In this document: one piece after another, positions 21,721 through 33,141 of the stretch
Position numbering within the stretch: the first letter of the stretch is position 1
Layout of the letters: every line of letters begins with the position of its first letter
The notes under the pieces: generated by a model
Database searches by the model: none
The model's input: only the letters and a program-made list of their open reading frames with translations
What the model was told of the DNA's origin: nothing
From: Acanthosepion lycidas
Lineage: Eukaryota > Mollusca > Cephalopoda > Sepiida > Sepiidae
Direction: 5' to 3'
Assembly: GCA_963932145.1 (NCBI GenBank)
Contig: OZ010586.1
Location: 70,341,468-70,405,467 of the forward strand
Length of the DNA stretch: 64,000 nt
Position numbers and translations under genes: made by a program

Positions 21721-22074
21721 AAAAATGTAAATATTTCTTTTTAAATATTCCCTATGCTAGAGTAAATTTACAAAATTATTTAATAAACTAAGTGTAAATT
21801 GTCTTTTAAAACACCAAAAATTAATGGTTTTTTGTCAGACTCATGTCTTTAGGAATAAGTACAAACTTCAATCTTTTCTTATCTGTGTCACCTTGACAGT
21901 GCAAATATAGAAAAGCAAAAGGGGAATCTTAGCAGTTTATATACATATAACTAGTATATAACTAAAACAAAAAGGAAATATTTTATATATTGCCATTAAT
22001 GATGGTTAGGAGCTAGACATTTGCATCTCAATGAACTTCCATAAGAAAAGTGGTGCAGTATTTTCACATTGAAT

Positions 22075-22721
22075 TTTTCTTTTAATCGGGGAAATAAAAC
22101 CACAAAGGCACAAGGTGTTACTGGGTGTTGAAGAATTAGAAACAGAAACATTAGTAATGAGCAAGAACAAAAAGAGTGATCATGAGGACAGTAGATAGCA
22201 ATTGACATTGTATTTAAATTTTTGAAGATTAAAGTTGGTTGAAAACATGAAGTCAGAAGAGAGTTCTACAAGAAAAAAAGAAATTGTAACTCAGAATTTA
22301 TAGTTACATCTAGCCAATTAAACTGTAAATCACCAGTCTGTTACTGTACTTAAATTAAAAAAAGTAGCAAAGAATAGTGGTAGTGAACAATTACCATGAA
22401 AGTATTTATAGAAAAGACACAGAGAGCAGCCTTACAGTGGTGGGAAAATGACTGAAGCCAAGATGCCAGATCAAGATCAATCATAGTGCTGATTCTTCTT
22501 TGGATTTTATCAAGAATCTCTAGATAAATTGCAGGGGCACCCGACCATATGTAGCAGCAATATTCTAAGCATGGATGAATGGTAGACTTATAGATATGCA
22601 AGATAGATTCTGGGGAGATAAATTGTCTCACATGACACAGTGAACCAACTTTCTTAGCAGTTGTTCCAGCAATGGATTCAATATAGTCTTTTCTCTTCAT
22701 GTCAGCTGAATAGTACATCAC
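22075..22721 (-). mobile_element. LINE-J (jockey/CR1-like) reverse transcriptase 3' part
   Basis: The frame 22350-22721 (minus, 123 codons) is free of stops and reads KKVGSLCHVRQFISPESIL, then HIYKSTIHPCLEYCCYIWSG, then LEILDKIQRRIS. This is the thumb-region signature of jockey/CR1-clade reverse transcriptases (CMEYC-HIW-GAP). The lower part, 22075-22340, continues through the C-terminal WNSLP-type block, which is damaged. The catalytic core is absent. An open frame of this length in a 5'-truncated copy suggests a fairly young insertion. Confidence 0.8.
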
Positions 22722-22756
22722 AAATTGAAAATTTTGTTATCAATTAAAAGTTATTA

Positions 22757-23097
22757 TACAAGGGGCTGCAAAAGTAGGTATACAGTTAGTATTATACCAG
22801 TATTATAGCAGTGGTTCTAAGATTCATTTAATTCTAGAATTCATTTCATCCATCATAATCTTTTTTAATATTTTTATTTTCATAACTTCTATTAAAACAC
22901 ATGTATTATAATTTTTATTTTTTATAAATAATAATAATAATAATAATAATAATGTTTTGCAGGTAAAGAGGAGTGTGCAAATGATGGGGGCAAACAGTTT
23001 GAACATTTGAGGGATCGATATGTTTATTATTGATATGTTTGTATAATCACTACAATATGTATTTCATTACTGTATACCAACTTTTGCTTCCCCTGTA
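22757..23097 (+). mobile_element. Mariner/IS630-like element with transposase C-terminus
   Basis: The inverted ends are 'tacaaggggctgcaaaagta' (22757-) and 'aacttttgcttcccctgta' (ending 23097), both followed inward by 'ggtatacag' on the element strand. Inside, 22971-23033 reads ECANDGGKQFEHLRDRYVYY then a stop, matching the C-terminal CI..NGGHFEHL block of mariner-like transposases. A run of AAT triplets sits at 22927-22952. The catalytic domain is deleted. At 341 bp it is a non-autonomous derivative that has kept both ends. Confidence 0.75.
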
Positions 23098-23099
23098 TT

Positions 23100-23555
23100 T
23101 AATTGATAAAAGAAATCTGAAACTAAACAAAAGCTAAAAATGTTTTTATTTAGAGTTCATACTTCTAATTAAAATATCTGAAATAATTAAATCATACACT
23201 TACTATATCAGCAGTTACCTTTTTGCCAATTAGTACTGGAACTTGACATTTGAATTTGTCAGCTTATAAAGTAACTGATGTCCTTATAGTGATAAAATGC
23301 TTCTAAAAACAACTTGATTGAAATAGAAGGTAACAATATTGCACATAAGTAGAATCAAATCAATTCAAATTGGATTCACTAGGCTGAATATGTAACTAGA
23401 AAAAGCAACATAAGATTTGTAATCTTATTGATTAGAACCAAAGTGAAACAAAGATTAAAATGGACCAACATCATAACCTAACAAAAAATACTTTTTGATC
23501 ATCTCTCTATAAACAGAAAAATTACCATATATGCTTATTCTACAAAAACTCATGC
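23100..23555. other. No recognisable feature
   Basis: AT-rich sequence; nothing supported. Confidence 0.4.
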
Positions 23556-23559
23556 TTTC

Positions 23560-23885
23560 TTAAATATTTCACTCCAAGCAAGGTGATAATACCACTAAGA
23601 TCTAAGCAGTTACTGGGAGTGGAAGAGAATAAGAAGACTTTAGTGAGAAGGGACAAACAAAAGGAACCGGTTTCAGGAACACAAAAGATTGTGAATGATG
23701 TTGCTTTAAATTTTTGATGATTGAAAATGACAGGGAAGCAAGAAGAGAGTTCCACAGGTGAGAAGTGTGAGTAAAGAATAATTATTATTTAGCTAGTAGA
23801 ATAGAACTTATGGTTACATCTAGCTATTCCAACAGTAAAATGATAAATATTAGTTGCCAATTTAGTACTATGCTTAAATTCATAT
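23560..23885 (-). mobile_element. LINE-J 3' end
   Basis: The minus strand carries the last ~320 bp: the element end near 'ttcactccaagcaaggtgat', the block reversed from 'gattgaaaatgacaggga', and 'gagttccacaggtgagaa' (the LWNS region). Frames are broken. It shares its end sequence with 49525 and, inverted, with 33120. Confidence 0.65.
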
Positions 23886-24119
23886 TGTCAAGGTACCAAT
23901 TACCTTAAAAATCTCTATATGTCAAAGTAATTACCATTTTGAATTGGAACCACAAAAATGATAACAAATTAAAATTGCCCAAAGAACTCCAAAAGAAAAT
24001 TTTATTAAAATAAAAGACCTTTGAATAATGGTTGTGTTTAGAAAGGTTTTTTTTTTTTTTTTGCAATATTAGTCATATTTAAAAAAAAACAAGAATCAAA
24101 ACAAAACAAAAAAACACAG

Positions 24120-24550
24120 AATCAGCAATTGGTCCTGACCTGGTATCACAGTTTCAGTCACTTTCCCACTGACATAAAGTTAGCTTCCCTGTGTGCTTTT
24201 CTATAAATAATTTCATGGTAATCTTTTCGATGAACTCTTTTGTCGGCTTTATGAGTTTAAGCGCAGTACTAGATTGGCAACAATTTACAGTTGAGCTGGC
24301 TAAATGTAACCATAAATTATTTGTTAAAAGTTTTTTTCTTGTACTTCTTGCTTGTGGAACTCTCTTCTGGCTCCATGCTTTCCAGACAACTTTGATCTTC
24401 AAGAATTTAAATGCAATGTCCATCATTATCTACTGTCTCCCTGATCACTTTTCTCTTGTTCTTGCTCCTTAATAATGTTTTTGTTTTCTAATTCTTTCAC
24501 ACCCTGTAACCCCTTGTTTCTTAGTAGCTTTACTTCATTGCTTGTAGAAA
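24120..24550 (+). mobile_element. LINE-J 3' end
   Basis: The plus strand has the same C-terminal stretch as 32690-33140 and 56838-57262: 'tttcagtcactttcccac', 'ttgagctggctaaatgtaac', 'cttgtggaactctcttctgg' (WNSLL) and 'ttaaatgcaatgtccatcat'. A 93-codon frame at 24191-24472 follows part of it out of the true frame. The element end is near 24540 (agtagctttacttcattgct). Confidence 0.7.
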
Positions 24551-24554
24551 TATA

Positions 24555-24840
24555 CATTAAAATTTTTAAACCTTTGGCAGCAAGTAAAAAAAAACAATAT
24601 AAAAATGTATTGCTGGTATTTTTACTATAAAAATGTATTTTTATACTTTCAGAGTGTTTTGTTTTTGTTTTTATTTAGAGGCTTACTATTTGTCTATAGT
24701 TGGAAACCTAACACTGGGTCAAGGTGAACCTGGGAACAACAGCAATTAAATGGTTCCACACGGCTCAAAATCTCCAGTCTCCTGATCAAAAGGCTTGCTG
24801 CCAGATGTAGTTTATTATCATACCCTGGACTACAAAAAGA
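24555..24840 (+). repeat. Dispersed repeat D (copy 1)
   Basis: Shared with 47190-47490 and, inverted, 59830-60020. Common strings are 'gtgttttgtttttg', 'aacagcaattaaatggttcc', 'cagtctcctgatcaaaaggc' and 'ttgctgccagatgtagttta'. It has no coding potential and is possibly a SINE. Confidence 0.6.
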
Positions 24841-25034
24841 AACTGTCCTCTATTGTGTACTATCAAAAGGATTTTTTGTATGCAATTTAAATTTGGCAAG
24901 AAGAGCAGTGAAACCAAAAATATATTTGGACATTATGACTCTCGAATATATAGTGAAGAAAAACTACAATAAAGGATCAAGGTCAATTCTTCCCAAAAAT
25001 GGATCCTGCTCTGAATGACTGTATTATATATTTC

Positions 25035-25675
25035 TTCTTTTATATGACATGTCTCTTCACAATGTAGGCAATCATAGCTCTCTACAATTTCCTGTCCTTT
25101 GTAGCTCTTAGTAAATTTTGTCTTTTTGTGATCTCTGATCACTGTTCTACCAACCATTTACATAATCTCTGAATCTCTTGCTTTCAATATGTCTTGTGAA
25201 TGACAAATTTTCTAACCCATGCCATAGAAGTTTCAACTCTTTCTGATGCTAAATATAAGTATCCTTTTGTTTTCCATTTTCTCTAAAACTTCATGTTTCT
25301 CACTTGTTCAGTCTATAGTATTCTCATCATCCTCCTGCAGACCGACATTTATGTTGCTTCAAGTCTCTTCTTCATCTGTGAGGAGATTGTCAAGCATTCA
25401 CTGCCATATAGGAGGACTAATATTATAAAACAGTTCCATACTCTTTTATTTGTTTTTAATGAAATTTTCCTGTTTCTTAATATCTTACTTTGCTTTTGGA
25501 AAGCTTCTTTCACCATCCTGCATCACCTTCAGATTTTTGTATCACATTTTCCGTCCTCTGTTAAAACACTACCTAGATATTTAAATTTTTCTACTTGCTT
25601 GATTTTGGTATCTACAAATTGTAATTTGCATGTTGAGCTCTTCTTTTTGCTGACAACCATACCTTCAGTCTTTAC
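25035..25675 (-). mobile_element. LINE-R reverse transcriptase 3' part
   Basis: On the minus strand SVLLYGSECLTISSQMKKRL is readable near 25420-25360, with KYLG upstream near 25580 and the element tip near 25040 (reverse of 'tgacatgtctcttcacaa'). Stops separate the blocks. The opposite-strand frame at 25293-25796 (167 codons), the longest in the window, is antisense to this LINE and runs into a (TA)n/(TG)n microsatellite; it is not a gene. Confidence 0.7.
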
Positions 25676-25676
25676 T

Positions 25677-25714
25677 ATATATATATATATATATATGTGT
25701 ATGTGTGTGTGTGT
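25677..25714. repeat. (TA)n/(TG)n microsatellite
   Basis: A compound dinucleotide repeat directly at the 5' edge of the LINE-R fragment. Confidence 0.9.
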
Positions 25715-26099
25715 AGTATCGTTCTGTTTAATAGTATATAAGATCCATGAGCATTTCAGCAGGAATGTTCAGGAAAAAAGATTTGCGTGTATTTAAGCAT
25801 GCAATGTTAAAAGTATGCTATTAGTATATTAAAAATATTAGAAAAGCAAGTTAGCCATAGCAGAATACATTATTGTATATAAAAATCCAGCTGGTAGTAT
25901 AACATAAAGGAAGAAATGAGAATAGTGAAAATATCCTCCATGTTTGCAGTAATAAAACATTGCCCAACTGAATTCCCTAATCCCATGCAAATACACCCAT
26001 CCCTTCTTTTTTGGCCGTTTCATATGATGGACATATTTTTGTGCAACCTTTGGGAATTGACCATAGAATAGACTATGCAGGAAGTAGTTTTACCCAACA

Positions 26100-26600
26100 C
26101 TGCAAATTGCTACATAACCAAAACATCAGCCTGACAACTCAAGTCATCTTCTTAAATAACCTTTTCAGATCATGAATCATAGATTAATGTTATGCATGAT
26201 GCCAAACTGAGTCAGAAATATCTAAAGTGTCAACTGTATAGAACCATTTACTAAGATCAATGGTGAAAAAAGGCTTTGAGCAAATAAAGCCTGAGGGTCC
26301 TGCCAAAAATCATCCTTCTTTGAATATTGTGCACTGGCACTACAGATTCACAAACAAAGAATTGTACTAAATAACAGAAACTACATCAGTTGAGGACAAC
26401 CAACAGCAGCTAAAACTAAAATAGACATGTAACATGTAACAAATAAAAGGTTAGGAATGAACATGCTATCAATATTGGAAGGAACAGCTATCAATACTGG
26501 AAAGAACAGCTATCAATATTGGAAAGAACAGCTATCAATATTGGAAAGAACAGCTACTGGACTTGATAGACCTATCTTACTAAAAAATTTGTTTTAAGAG
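26100..26600 (+). mobile_element. LINE-like 3' tail (family L3), copy 1
   Basis: Matches 48080-48570 over most of its length: 'atgatgccaaactgagtcag' versus 'atgatgacaaactcattcag', 'ggctttgagcaaat', and 'aaacagaaactacatc'. The best-preserved L3 copy encodes a C-terminal stretch (see 48080). Here the end is expanded into a 22-bp minisatellite. Confidence 0.5.
26465..26552. repeat. 22-bp tandem repeat, four copies
   Basis: The unit 'gctatcaatattggaaagaa' plus 'ca' starts at 26465, 26487, 26509 and 26531, with one or two substitutions. It arose inside the L3 segment that in other copies occurs once ('tcaatactggaaagag'). Confidence 0.95.
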
Positions 26601-26638
26601 AAAGATTTTATAAATTTCAACCAAAAGTGGTACTCCAT

Positions 26639-26834
26639 ATAGCTAATATTACCATTATGTCTCCTTGATTAGTGTTTTATTATTAATATAGCTAATATTA
26701 CCATTATGTCTCCTTGATTAGTGTTTTATTATTAATATAGCTAATATTACCATTATGTCTCCTTGATTAGTGTTTTATTATTAATATTGCTAATATTACC
26801 ATTATGTCTCCTTGATTAGTGTTTTATTATTATT
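26639..26834. repeat. 49-bp tandem repeat, four copies
   Basis: The unit begins 'atagctaatattaccattat' and ends 'gttttattattaat', starting at 26639, 26688, 26737 and 26786. The copies are nearly identical, so the array is young. A single related unit is seen at about 60598-60630 after another L3 copy, so the array grew from the L3 tail. Confidence 0.95.
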
Positions 26835-26839
26835 AGTCT

Positions 26840-27470
26840 TTTTTTTTCAGTTATATTTCCTTCTTCTGTACTTTCCATCTGAATAAGGATAGGTATTTAT
26901 TTAGTATATGTGGGATGATGAATCTGCTGGTATTTATGAATGTCACTGGTATTTTGCTATGATAATTCCTTTTAAAATACCAATAATAATGTTGTTTGAG
27001 TAAATAATATTATGAAGTTCAGATATGTAGAAGTTATTATATGTGGTAAAATTATAACTTATGACAGTAAGTATTGGGATAAAATTAACTTATGGAGTCC
27101 TCAACTTTACATAAAAGATACAGGATGATTTTTTTTAACCATTTTCTTAATAAAACTGCATCATATACGCTGCCAAATATGATAACTATAAATGAAAAAT
27201 AACTGATATCCACTTTTTAGAAATACTGCACCATGGCTGTAGGGGGTTCTCAACCAGAGTTTATTTAATTACAATACTCTGGCATTTTATTGAATGTTTT
27301 GTTTATTGAAGTATGCTTCACTTTATTTATTTAATAATTAGTTATGAATTAAAGCAAATGCACGTATTCAAGTTGAAAAATCCAACAACATTCTCTATTG
27401 CTATTAAATATGTAAAACTTATTTATAAAAATAATCCATGTAAATTTATATGTACTAATATGGAAAAGAA
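26840..27470. other. No recognisable feature
   Basis: AT-rich unique sequence; nothing supported. Confidence 0.4.
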
Positions 27471-27471
27471 T

Positions 27472-27537
27472 AAAGATTTTCATTAATATATTCATAGTAT
27501 TTTTTCAAATACTATGAATATATTAATGAAAATCTTT
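27472..27537. repeat. Perfect hairpin, 31-bp arms, 4-nt loop
   Basis: The arm 27472-27502 ('aaagattttcattaatatat' ...) is perfectly complementary to 27507-27537, leaving a 4-base spacer. A perfect 31-bp palindrome is rare by chance even at this base composition. It could be a very small MITE, a replication-slippage palindrome or a precursor hairpin RNA. No flanking target duplication is clear. Confidence 0.9.
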
Positions 27538-27789
27538 TGAATTGGACAATCATGGAAAGGAGGGAATAACATTCTGACTTATTGGAAAAAGGGTGCATTT
27601 GGGTAAAAAAAGGTTGAGAGTTTCTGCTATATAGTAATGTACAGTGTATATTTGTGTATAAGACTACTTCATGAATTTTTTTGTGAAAAACATGATTGTT
27701 TCATATATCTTGTGCATAATTTGACTCCAACTTATTATGTCTAATATTTTAGTACTGGGCAACATCCTGGACTTATTTTATAGCAAATA

Positions 27790-28220
27790 AATGGTCTTCA
27801 TTCTTTTTTTTGTACAAATTTACTCCAAAATGATAAGTAAAACCACCGACTGTATTGTATCTTTGTTTTCATTCATGCCTGACTATGGTAGCTCCTTTAC
27901 CCTGGGCATATATAGCCTAAGTTTCTCCCCTTTTGTCACTACATGTAGAGCAAAACCATATCCATCAACCTTTGTATACCATTTAAAATCAACAGATACT
28001 AGATCATTTCAAAAGGTTGTGTCTGATTTTGCAATGACCTTATATATATGAAGAATTAATATATTTTTTTTTATCTCAAATTTTAATTCATTTTCATTTT
28101 GTTTTTATAGTGGTCACTGAAAATGCATGATGTTTTTACCTCTTCAAAAAAAGTTTTTGCATAAAAAACTGATCATAAAAACTTGCACTTTAATCAAGTT
28201 TATACAGTAATTTAACACCA
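27790..28220 (-). pseudogene. Protein-like relic plus dispersed repeat G
   Basis: On the minus strand 28020-27850 reads VDFKWYTKVDGYGFALHV, then TKGEKLRLYMPRVKELP, interrupted by two stops, which looks like a decayed coding piece of an unidentified TE. The adjoining 28115-28215 segment ('gtcactgaaaatgcatga', 'aaaacttgcactt') recurs at 49895-50015, so the whole may be one DNA element. Family unknown. Confidence 0.3.
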
Positions 28221-28900
28221 TTTTAGCTTGGTTCTACTGAATAATAAAGTTTGCTTTATTTTTGTTTTGACTGTCATTGAATAAATTTAACAAAATCACA
28301 CACACATCTATACATATGTTATTTTTAATGTATGCTAATGAGTGACATTTCATTCAGAAAATGGAAGTAAAATGATAGGAATTTTTTTGGTGGGGGTTCC
28401 CAAGGAAATTTAAGATGAAGATCAATGTCCATAACTTGACACTGGCTTTTTAGAATGATAGAGAATATATGTCATGAAAAGAATCATATGGTATTTTCTG
28501 TTATCTCAATAGGATGTTATTGATTTATGTACAGAGATGAAAACTGTAACAAAGGATGTTATTTCTCTGCTTTATTAAGGAAAGTCAAAGTGAATGTTAT
28601 CCACAGACTGGCATTATATATTTTTAGATTTAGTGGACATAAGGCTTAGAATGGAGAAGCCAAGATTTATGTTACATCTTTGAAGCTTCTGACATTTCCT
28701 TTGTGATAAGAAAGCGACTGATGTACAAGGATAATTTTTTTTAAACTTGAGAAGAGTCACGGCATAATCTAACCAAGACATCCATGATCTTGTGACATGA
28801 AGTAATATATTTATAAAAAAGAAAAGAAGCATTAAATAGAATAGTGGTGACCATAATCTGATCGAATTTAGTTTTGATATACAAACCTTTGAAGTAGATT
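28220..28900. other. No recognisable feature
   Basis: AT-rich sequence; nothing supported. Confidence 0.4.
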
Positions 28901-28904
28901 AGCT

Positions 28905-29335
28905 GACGATACTGAACTGTTACATAATGTCAATCCTCCTGAATGGCAATGAATGCTGGAAAATCTCATCACAGATGAAGAGACTGAAGCAACAGAAATA
29001 GCATTCTACAGAATGATGCTGAGGATCATAGACTGAACATGTGAGCAACAACAAAGTTAAAGAGTAAATGAAAACAAATAAGACACTTATACATAGCATT
29101 AAAAAATGGCAGTTGAAGTTTTTAGAGCACATAATGAGTAAAGAGGGTTTAGAAAATCTGACACTCACAAGAAATATTAAAGGCAAGCAGCGAATAACCT
29201 ACCTAATGAGCTTGTGTAAATGGTTGGAAGAACAGTGATTAGGAGAAATAGTAAAAGATAAACTTTACTAAGAGCAACAAAGGATAGGAAATTATGGAGA
29301 GTCATGATCACCCAGTCCTGAAGGGAGAAGAAGAG
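28905..29335 (+). mobile_element. LINE-R 3' end
   Basis: The plus strand reads SILLNGNECWKISSQMKRL near 28945-29000, the KFLEHIMSKEGLENLTL block near 29115-29165, and the terminal motif near 29295-29330. There are stops between the blocks. It lies 250 bp from the next LINE-R copy in the same orientation. Confidence 0.7.
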
Positions 29336-29579
29336 GATTTGTGCTACTGTTTCTTTTTTTAATTATACAAATAAATGGGGAAAAATATTCATTTAACAAA
29401 ACAAAAGTCTGGAGCAAAAATAAATTCACAAGGTATACAGAAAAGTTTTTACAAGACTAATTGTTAAGAACAAACTTTTATCTTTCATTTTTTTCTTTTC
29501 GATTTTTAGTGAGTATTTCAATATCTGAAGAATTTTAAATAAGCCTCACAATCAATTAATAAATCTGGTAGCTACAGAA

Positions 29580-30190
29580 TGTTTGGTCATTAGCAAAAGG
29601 GGCATCCCAAGATGTAAGGTACAAATTGGAGAAGGTTAAAATCAAGCAAATACAGAAATTTAACCATATGGGAAGTGCTTTAATAGACAATGAAAAATGT
29701 GATGCAGAAATCTGAAGGCAAGTTGGAATAGCAAAAGATCCTTTCCCAAAACTAATCAAATATTAAGGAACAGAAAAATTTGCTTCAAAACAAAGAAAAG
29801 AGTTCTGAACTACTATGTAATATCAATCCTCCTATATGGCAGTGAATGATGAACAAATTCTTCAGAGAAGAGGAGGAGACAAGGCAACAGAGATGTAGTT
29901 CTATAGAACAATGCATGGACAGAGTATGTAAGCAATGAAGAAAAAACCCATAGCTGAAATTTCTGAGACACATAATGAAGAAAGAATACTTCAGAAATCT
30001 GACACTCACAGTATACACTGAAGTCAAGAGGGATAGACGAAAACAGTTACCAACATAATAAGCTTGTGTAACTGAATGTCAGAACAGCAACTGAAAGGGT
30101 ATAGTAAAAAGACAAACATTGATAAGAGTTACAAAGGATAGGAAATTGTGGAGAGACATGATCACCCACATCCTAGAAGAAGATACAAGA
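29580..30190 (+). mobile_element. LINE-R 3' part
   Basis: Includes an IQKFNHMGSALIDNEKCDAEI stretch near 29650 (the KYLGS block), YVISILLYGSE near 29815, a KFLRHIMKKE block near 29955 and the end motif near 30150-30185. Multiple stops. The flanking bases give no clear target duplication. Confidence 0.7.
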
Positions 30191-30339
30191 GGTCCAATAC
30201 ACAAATTACAGGCTATACATTGGGGAATATGAGAAAGCTTTTAAGTAAAATTATATCAAATACTCCTTTGATCTATTTTGCAAAATTCCTGGTTGACCAA
30301 AACGCCACAATTTGAATGTATTATGCTATTCCTTATACT

Positions 30340-30430
30340 TCTTACATGTTCCTTCATGACGTGTGCGATCATGGTTCTCCACAACTTCCTCTCCTTTGTA
30401 GCTCTTAGCAATGTTTGTCATTTTGCTAGT
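30340..30430 (-). mobile_element. LINE-R 3' tip
   Basis: Only the reverse of the final ~90 bp ('gatcatggttctccacaac', 'cctttgtagctcttagcaa'). It lies about 150 bp from the end of the plus-strand copy and converges with it. Confidence 0.6.
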
Positions 30431-31320
30431 CCTTATAATAGTAAGTCTTATTCCAAGAGCAAAGACTAGAACTCGGTCTGTGTTCCCATGTCCATTATAA
30501 AATTATATTGACAGAAGCCAGACTTGGGTAAGGAGAAGTTAATTCATGTACCTTAAGCTGAACAATCAAGTGATACATGGAAAGGAAATCTACAGGCAGG
30601 TTTGGTGATTAGTAAGTGAGGAGGTTAAAAGCATGAAAGAATTCTGTGGTAAGCAATCAAAAATATAGCTGCAATTTCGTAACTGTCAGAATTTTAAAAC
30701 ACTGACAATTGCCATCTCTTCAGACCAATAATTTAATTTTTCTCTTTTACCTTCAGTCATATGCATCATCTCTGATTGAAGGAATCTTTGGAGTTCTGAC
30801 AATATGTTGTTGGAATATTATGCAAAAATATAACTAAAAAATAAAGAGTTAGCAGAACAACTGTTACCAGTTATTTCTTGCCATTCTGACTGCAATAAGA
30901 GGGGAAAAAAATAACAGATATAATTTTTACTTATTCTTCATCTGTTGTTAATTTTCAATGTTGATGCATATAATTGTAAGGTCTATATGGACACAATGAC
31001 AACAAAAAACTCATATTAAATTCAAGTACAATGATACCTCAACTTTTTCAAGGTAAGTCATTTTTGAAGATACATCGGTTTTTTATAAATATTATATAGA
31101 AAAATAAAACTCACCTTAGGTCATTTTACTTTAGTTTATATAAATTTAAAATTGGTTTTTAGTTAATTATTTTATTCAGAATACTGTGCATACATATCAT
31201 AAATATTGTAATAGGCAATGCAGAGCACTTATTTGCAGTTTATAGTGTGGTTATTTTGACTTAAGTAGTTTTAAGTCGTGAGCTCTGGAACCAATTAATG
31301 GCATAGGGTGAGGTATTCCT
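30430..31320. other. No recognisable feature
   Basis: AT-rich unique-looking sequence; nothing supported. Confidence 0.4.
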
Positions 31321-31324
31321 GTAT

Positions 31325-31440
31325 TTACACTGGTATATGATGGTGAAGGCCAGAGGGCTCAGTAGCTGAAACGTTGTGATAACAACAACAATGATGAGGA
31401 GAATATCATGCATGTAAATAGCGTAAATAATGATAACTCC
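31325..31440 (+). mobile_element. SINE-2 3' tail fragment
   Basis: 'gctgaaacgttgtgataaca' and 'tgatgaggagaatat' with 'gtaaataatgataactcctc' match the tails of the SINE-2 copies at 38408-38520 (minus) and 49320-49390. The head is missing. Confidence 0.6.
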
Positions 31441-31629
31441 TCATCCCAGAAATTTAGACAGAAATAAATTCAAGTTGTTATTAAAAAATCCTGTAGCATC
31501 CATCAGAAACTAGCAGTAATACCTCTTGACTATGAAGGACATGCATATTTTAGAATCTTACTTACCATTTATATTTACATATTGACTATTGTACATACAG
31601 TGAAATAGGACCAAGGAATGCCAACATAC

Positions 31630-31851
31630 CTGTGTCTAAGAGACTATGATGTCTCTCCTGACCACTTCCACTTTGCAGTCCAACAATTCTGAGTTTGGTA
31701 AACTCTGCACAGATGTCAGCATTAGTTGTAAATGTGTCAACATGTTGACTGAATTCTCTACAGTTCATAGATGGGCATACTTTTTGTTCATTGTATTGGA
31801 TTACGGCCATTAGAGGAACCAGTCCTTTATAGGGACAAAGTTTTTCTTGTG
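31630..31851 (-). CDS. Candidate internal coding exon, unknown gene (weak)
   Basis: On the minus strand the frame from 31851 down to 31630 is open and ends at a textbook donor, 'gacacag|gtatgt'. It reads KLCPYKGLVPLMAVIQYNEQ, then KVCPSMNCREFSQHVDTF, then a stretch ending in QERHHSLLDT. The composition is balanced and unlike the Ile/Lys/Phe noise frames around it, with paired cysteines (C-x-Y and C-x4-C). An acceptor-like 'tgcttcctgag' precedes 31851. I recognise no domain. Nothing else in the window matches it, so it is not an obvious repeat. It might be a lone exon in a long intron or a decayed TE gene. Confidence 0.28.
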
Positions 31852-32219
31852 CTCAGGAAGCAGTGCACTATACAGGAAGGATCTTGGCCTGTGCTAGGTG
31901 TGACTATCAACTAGAGTATATTTTGCACAGATAAGTTAAAGAAAGTAATTAGGGAATATTAGTGTCTTGTTTAAAGTGTTTCAATTGCCTGTTTCAATTT
32001 GAATTAGTCAGATTTACAGATTTATCCAATGGGTGAACAACCTTCCAAAAAAGAGAAACCACAGTACTAAACATATAAAATGAAGTTACTATCATTAAGA
32101 AAATGGCAAATAATAATGCATTCAAGTATAAATCATATCCAATAGTCTTGCATGTAAATAATGTAAATAACTAAATCTTGTGTTTTATATTGAAATTTAT
32201 CATTTGCAGGGTAATAAAC

Positions 32220-32560
32220 ATATGGTTCTATTGATGAATGCTAAGAATACCATGGGTAGAACATATAAGAAATGAGGAAGCTTTAAGTAAAAAGATAACT
32301 TGTACTTAGTATCAAAAAGAGACAGCTGAAATTTCTGAGAGACTTAATTAAAAAAGAAGTCTTGGAAAATTTGAAACTCATAGGATATATTGACAAGAGA
32401 AGCAGAGGAAAAAAATCAAGTAACCTACCCCTAAGGAGCTTGTATTAATGAACAGCAGAACAGGGACTGAGAGTAATAAATACTGCTTAAAGCTACAAAC
32501 ATTAGGAAGTTGTGGAGATCCAAGATCACCCACGTCTTGAAGGGATATATCACATAAAAG
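32220..32560 (+). mobile_element. LINE-R 3' end
   Basis: Begins within the 'aagaataccatgggtagaac' (RIPW-TEH) block, continues through a KFLRDLIKKEVLENL-like stretch with stops, and ends near 32555 (gaagggatatatcacataaa). Confidence 0.65.
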
Positions 32561-32689
32561 AAAATTATTTATTGTGATAATTCATTTCCTCTTCAGAAAA
32601 AATCACTTTCATCAAACAAAATGCAACTAGGTCAGTAAATGAATTACATTGTTCTATTTGATGATGAAGAATATTGAAGAATCAACAAT

Positions 32690-33141
32690 ATTATCAGTCT
32701 TGACCTGGCATATCAACTCCAGTCACTTACCCACCAATGTAATGTGGTTTCTCTGTTCCTTTTCTATAAATATTTTCATGACAATTGTTCTAATTAGCTT
32801 CCCAGTTTGGTTCTTCAACTGCATAAATTTAAGTATAGTACTAGCTTAGTGACTAGGCCTAATCCTTTTACTCTTGAAATTGATAAATGTAACTGACAGT
32901 TCTATTTGAATAGTTTCTTCTTTCTCACTTCTCACCTGAGGAACTTTCTTCCAGTTTCTCGCTTTCCTGTCAACTATCGTTTTCAAAGTTTTAAATTCAA
33001 TGTCATTTGCCATCTTTTCTCTTTCTGAATCCTGTTCTTTTATTTTCCTTTCTCCTCACTGCTTTCTCATTTTCTTTCACTCTCAATAACTCTTTGCAAC
33101 TTAGTGGCATTATTGCCTTGCTTGGAGTTAATATGATAAAC

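Noticed and set aside
25293-25796. Longest open frame in the window (167 codons, plus)
   Set aside because: It is antisense to a LINE-R fragment and continues into a (TA)n/(TG)n microsatellite; no protein family resemblance.
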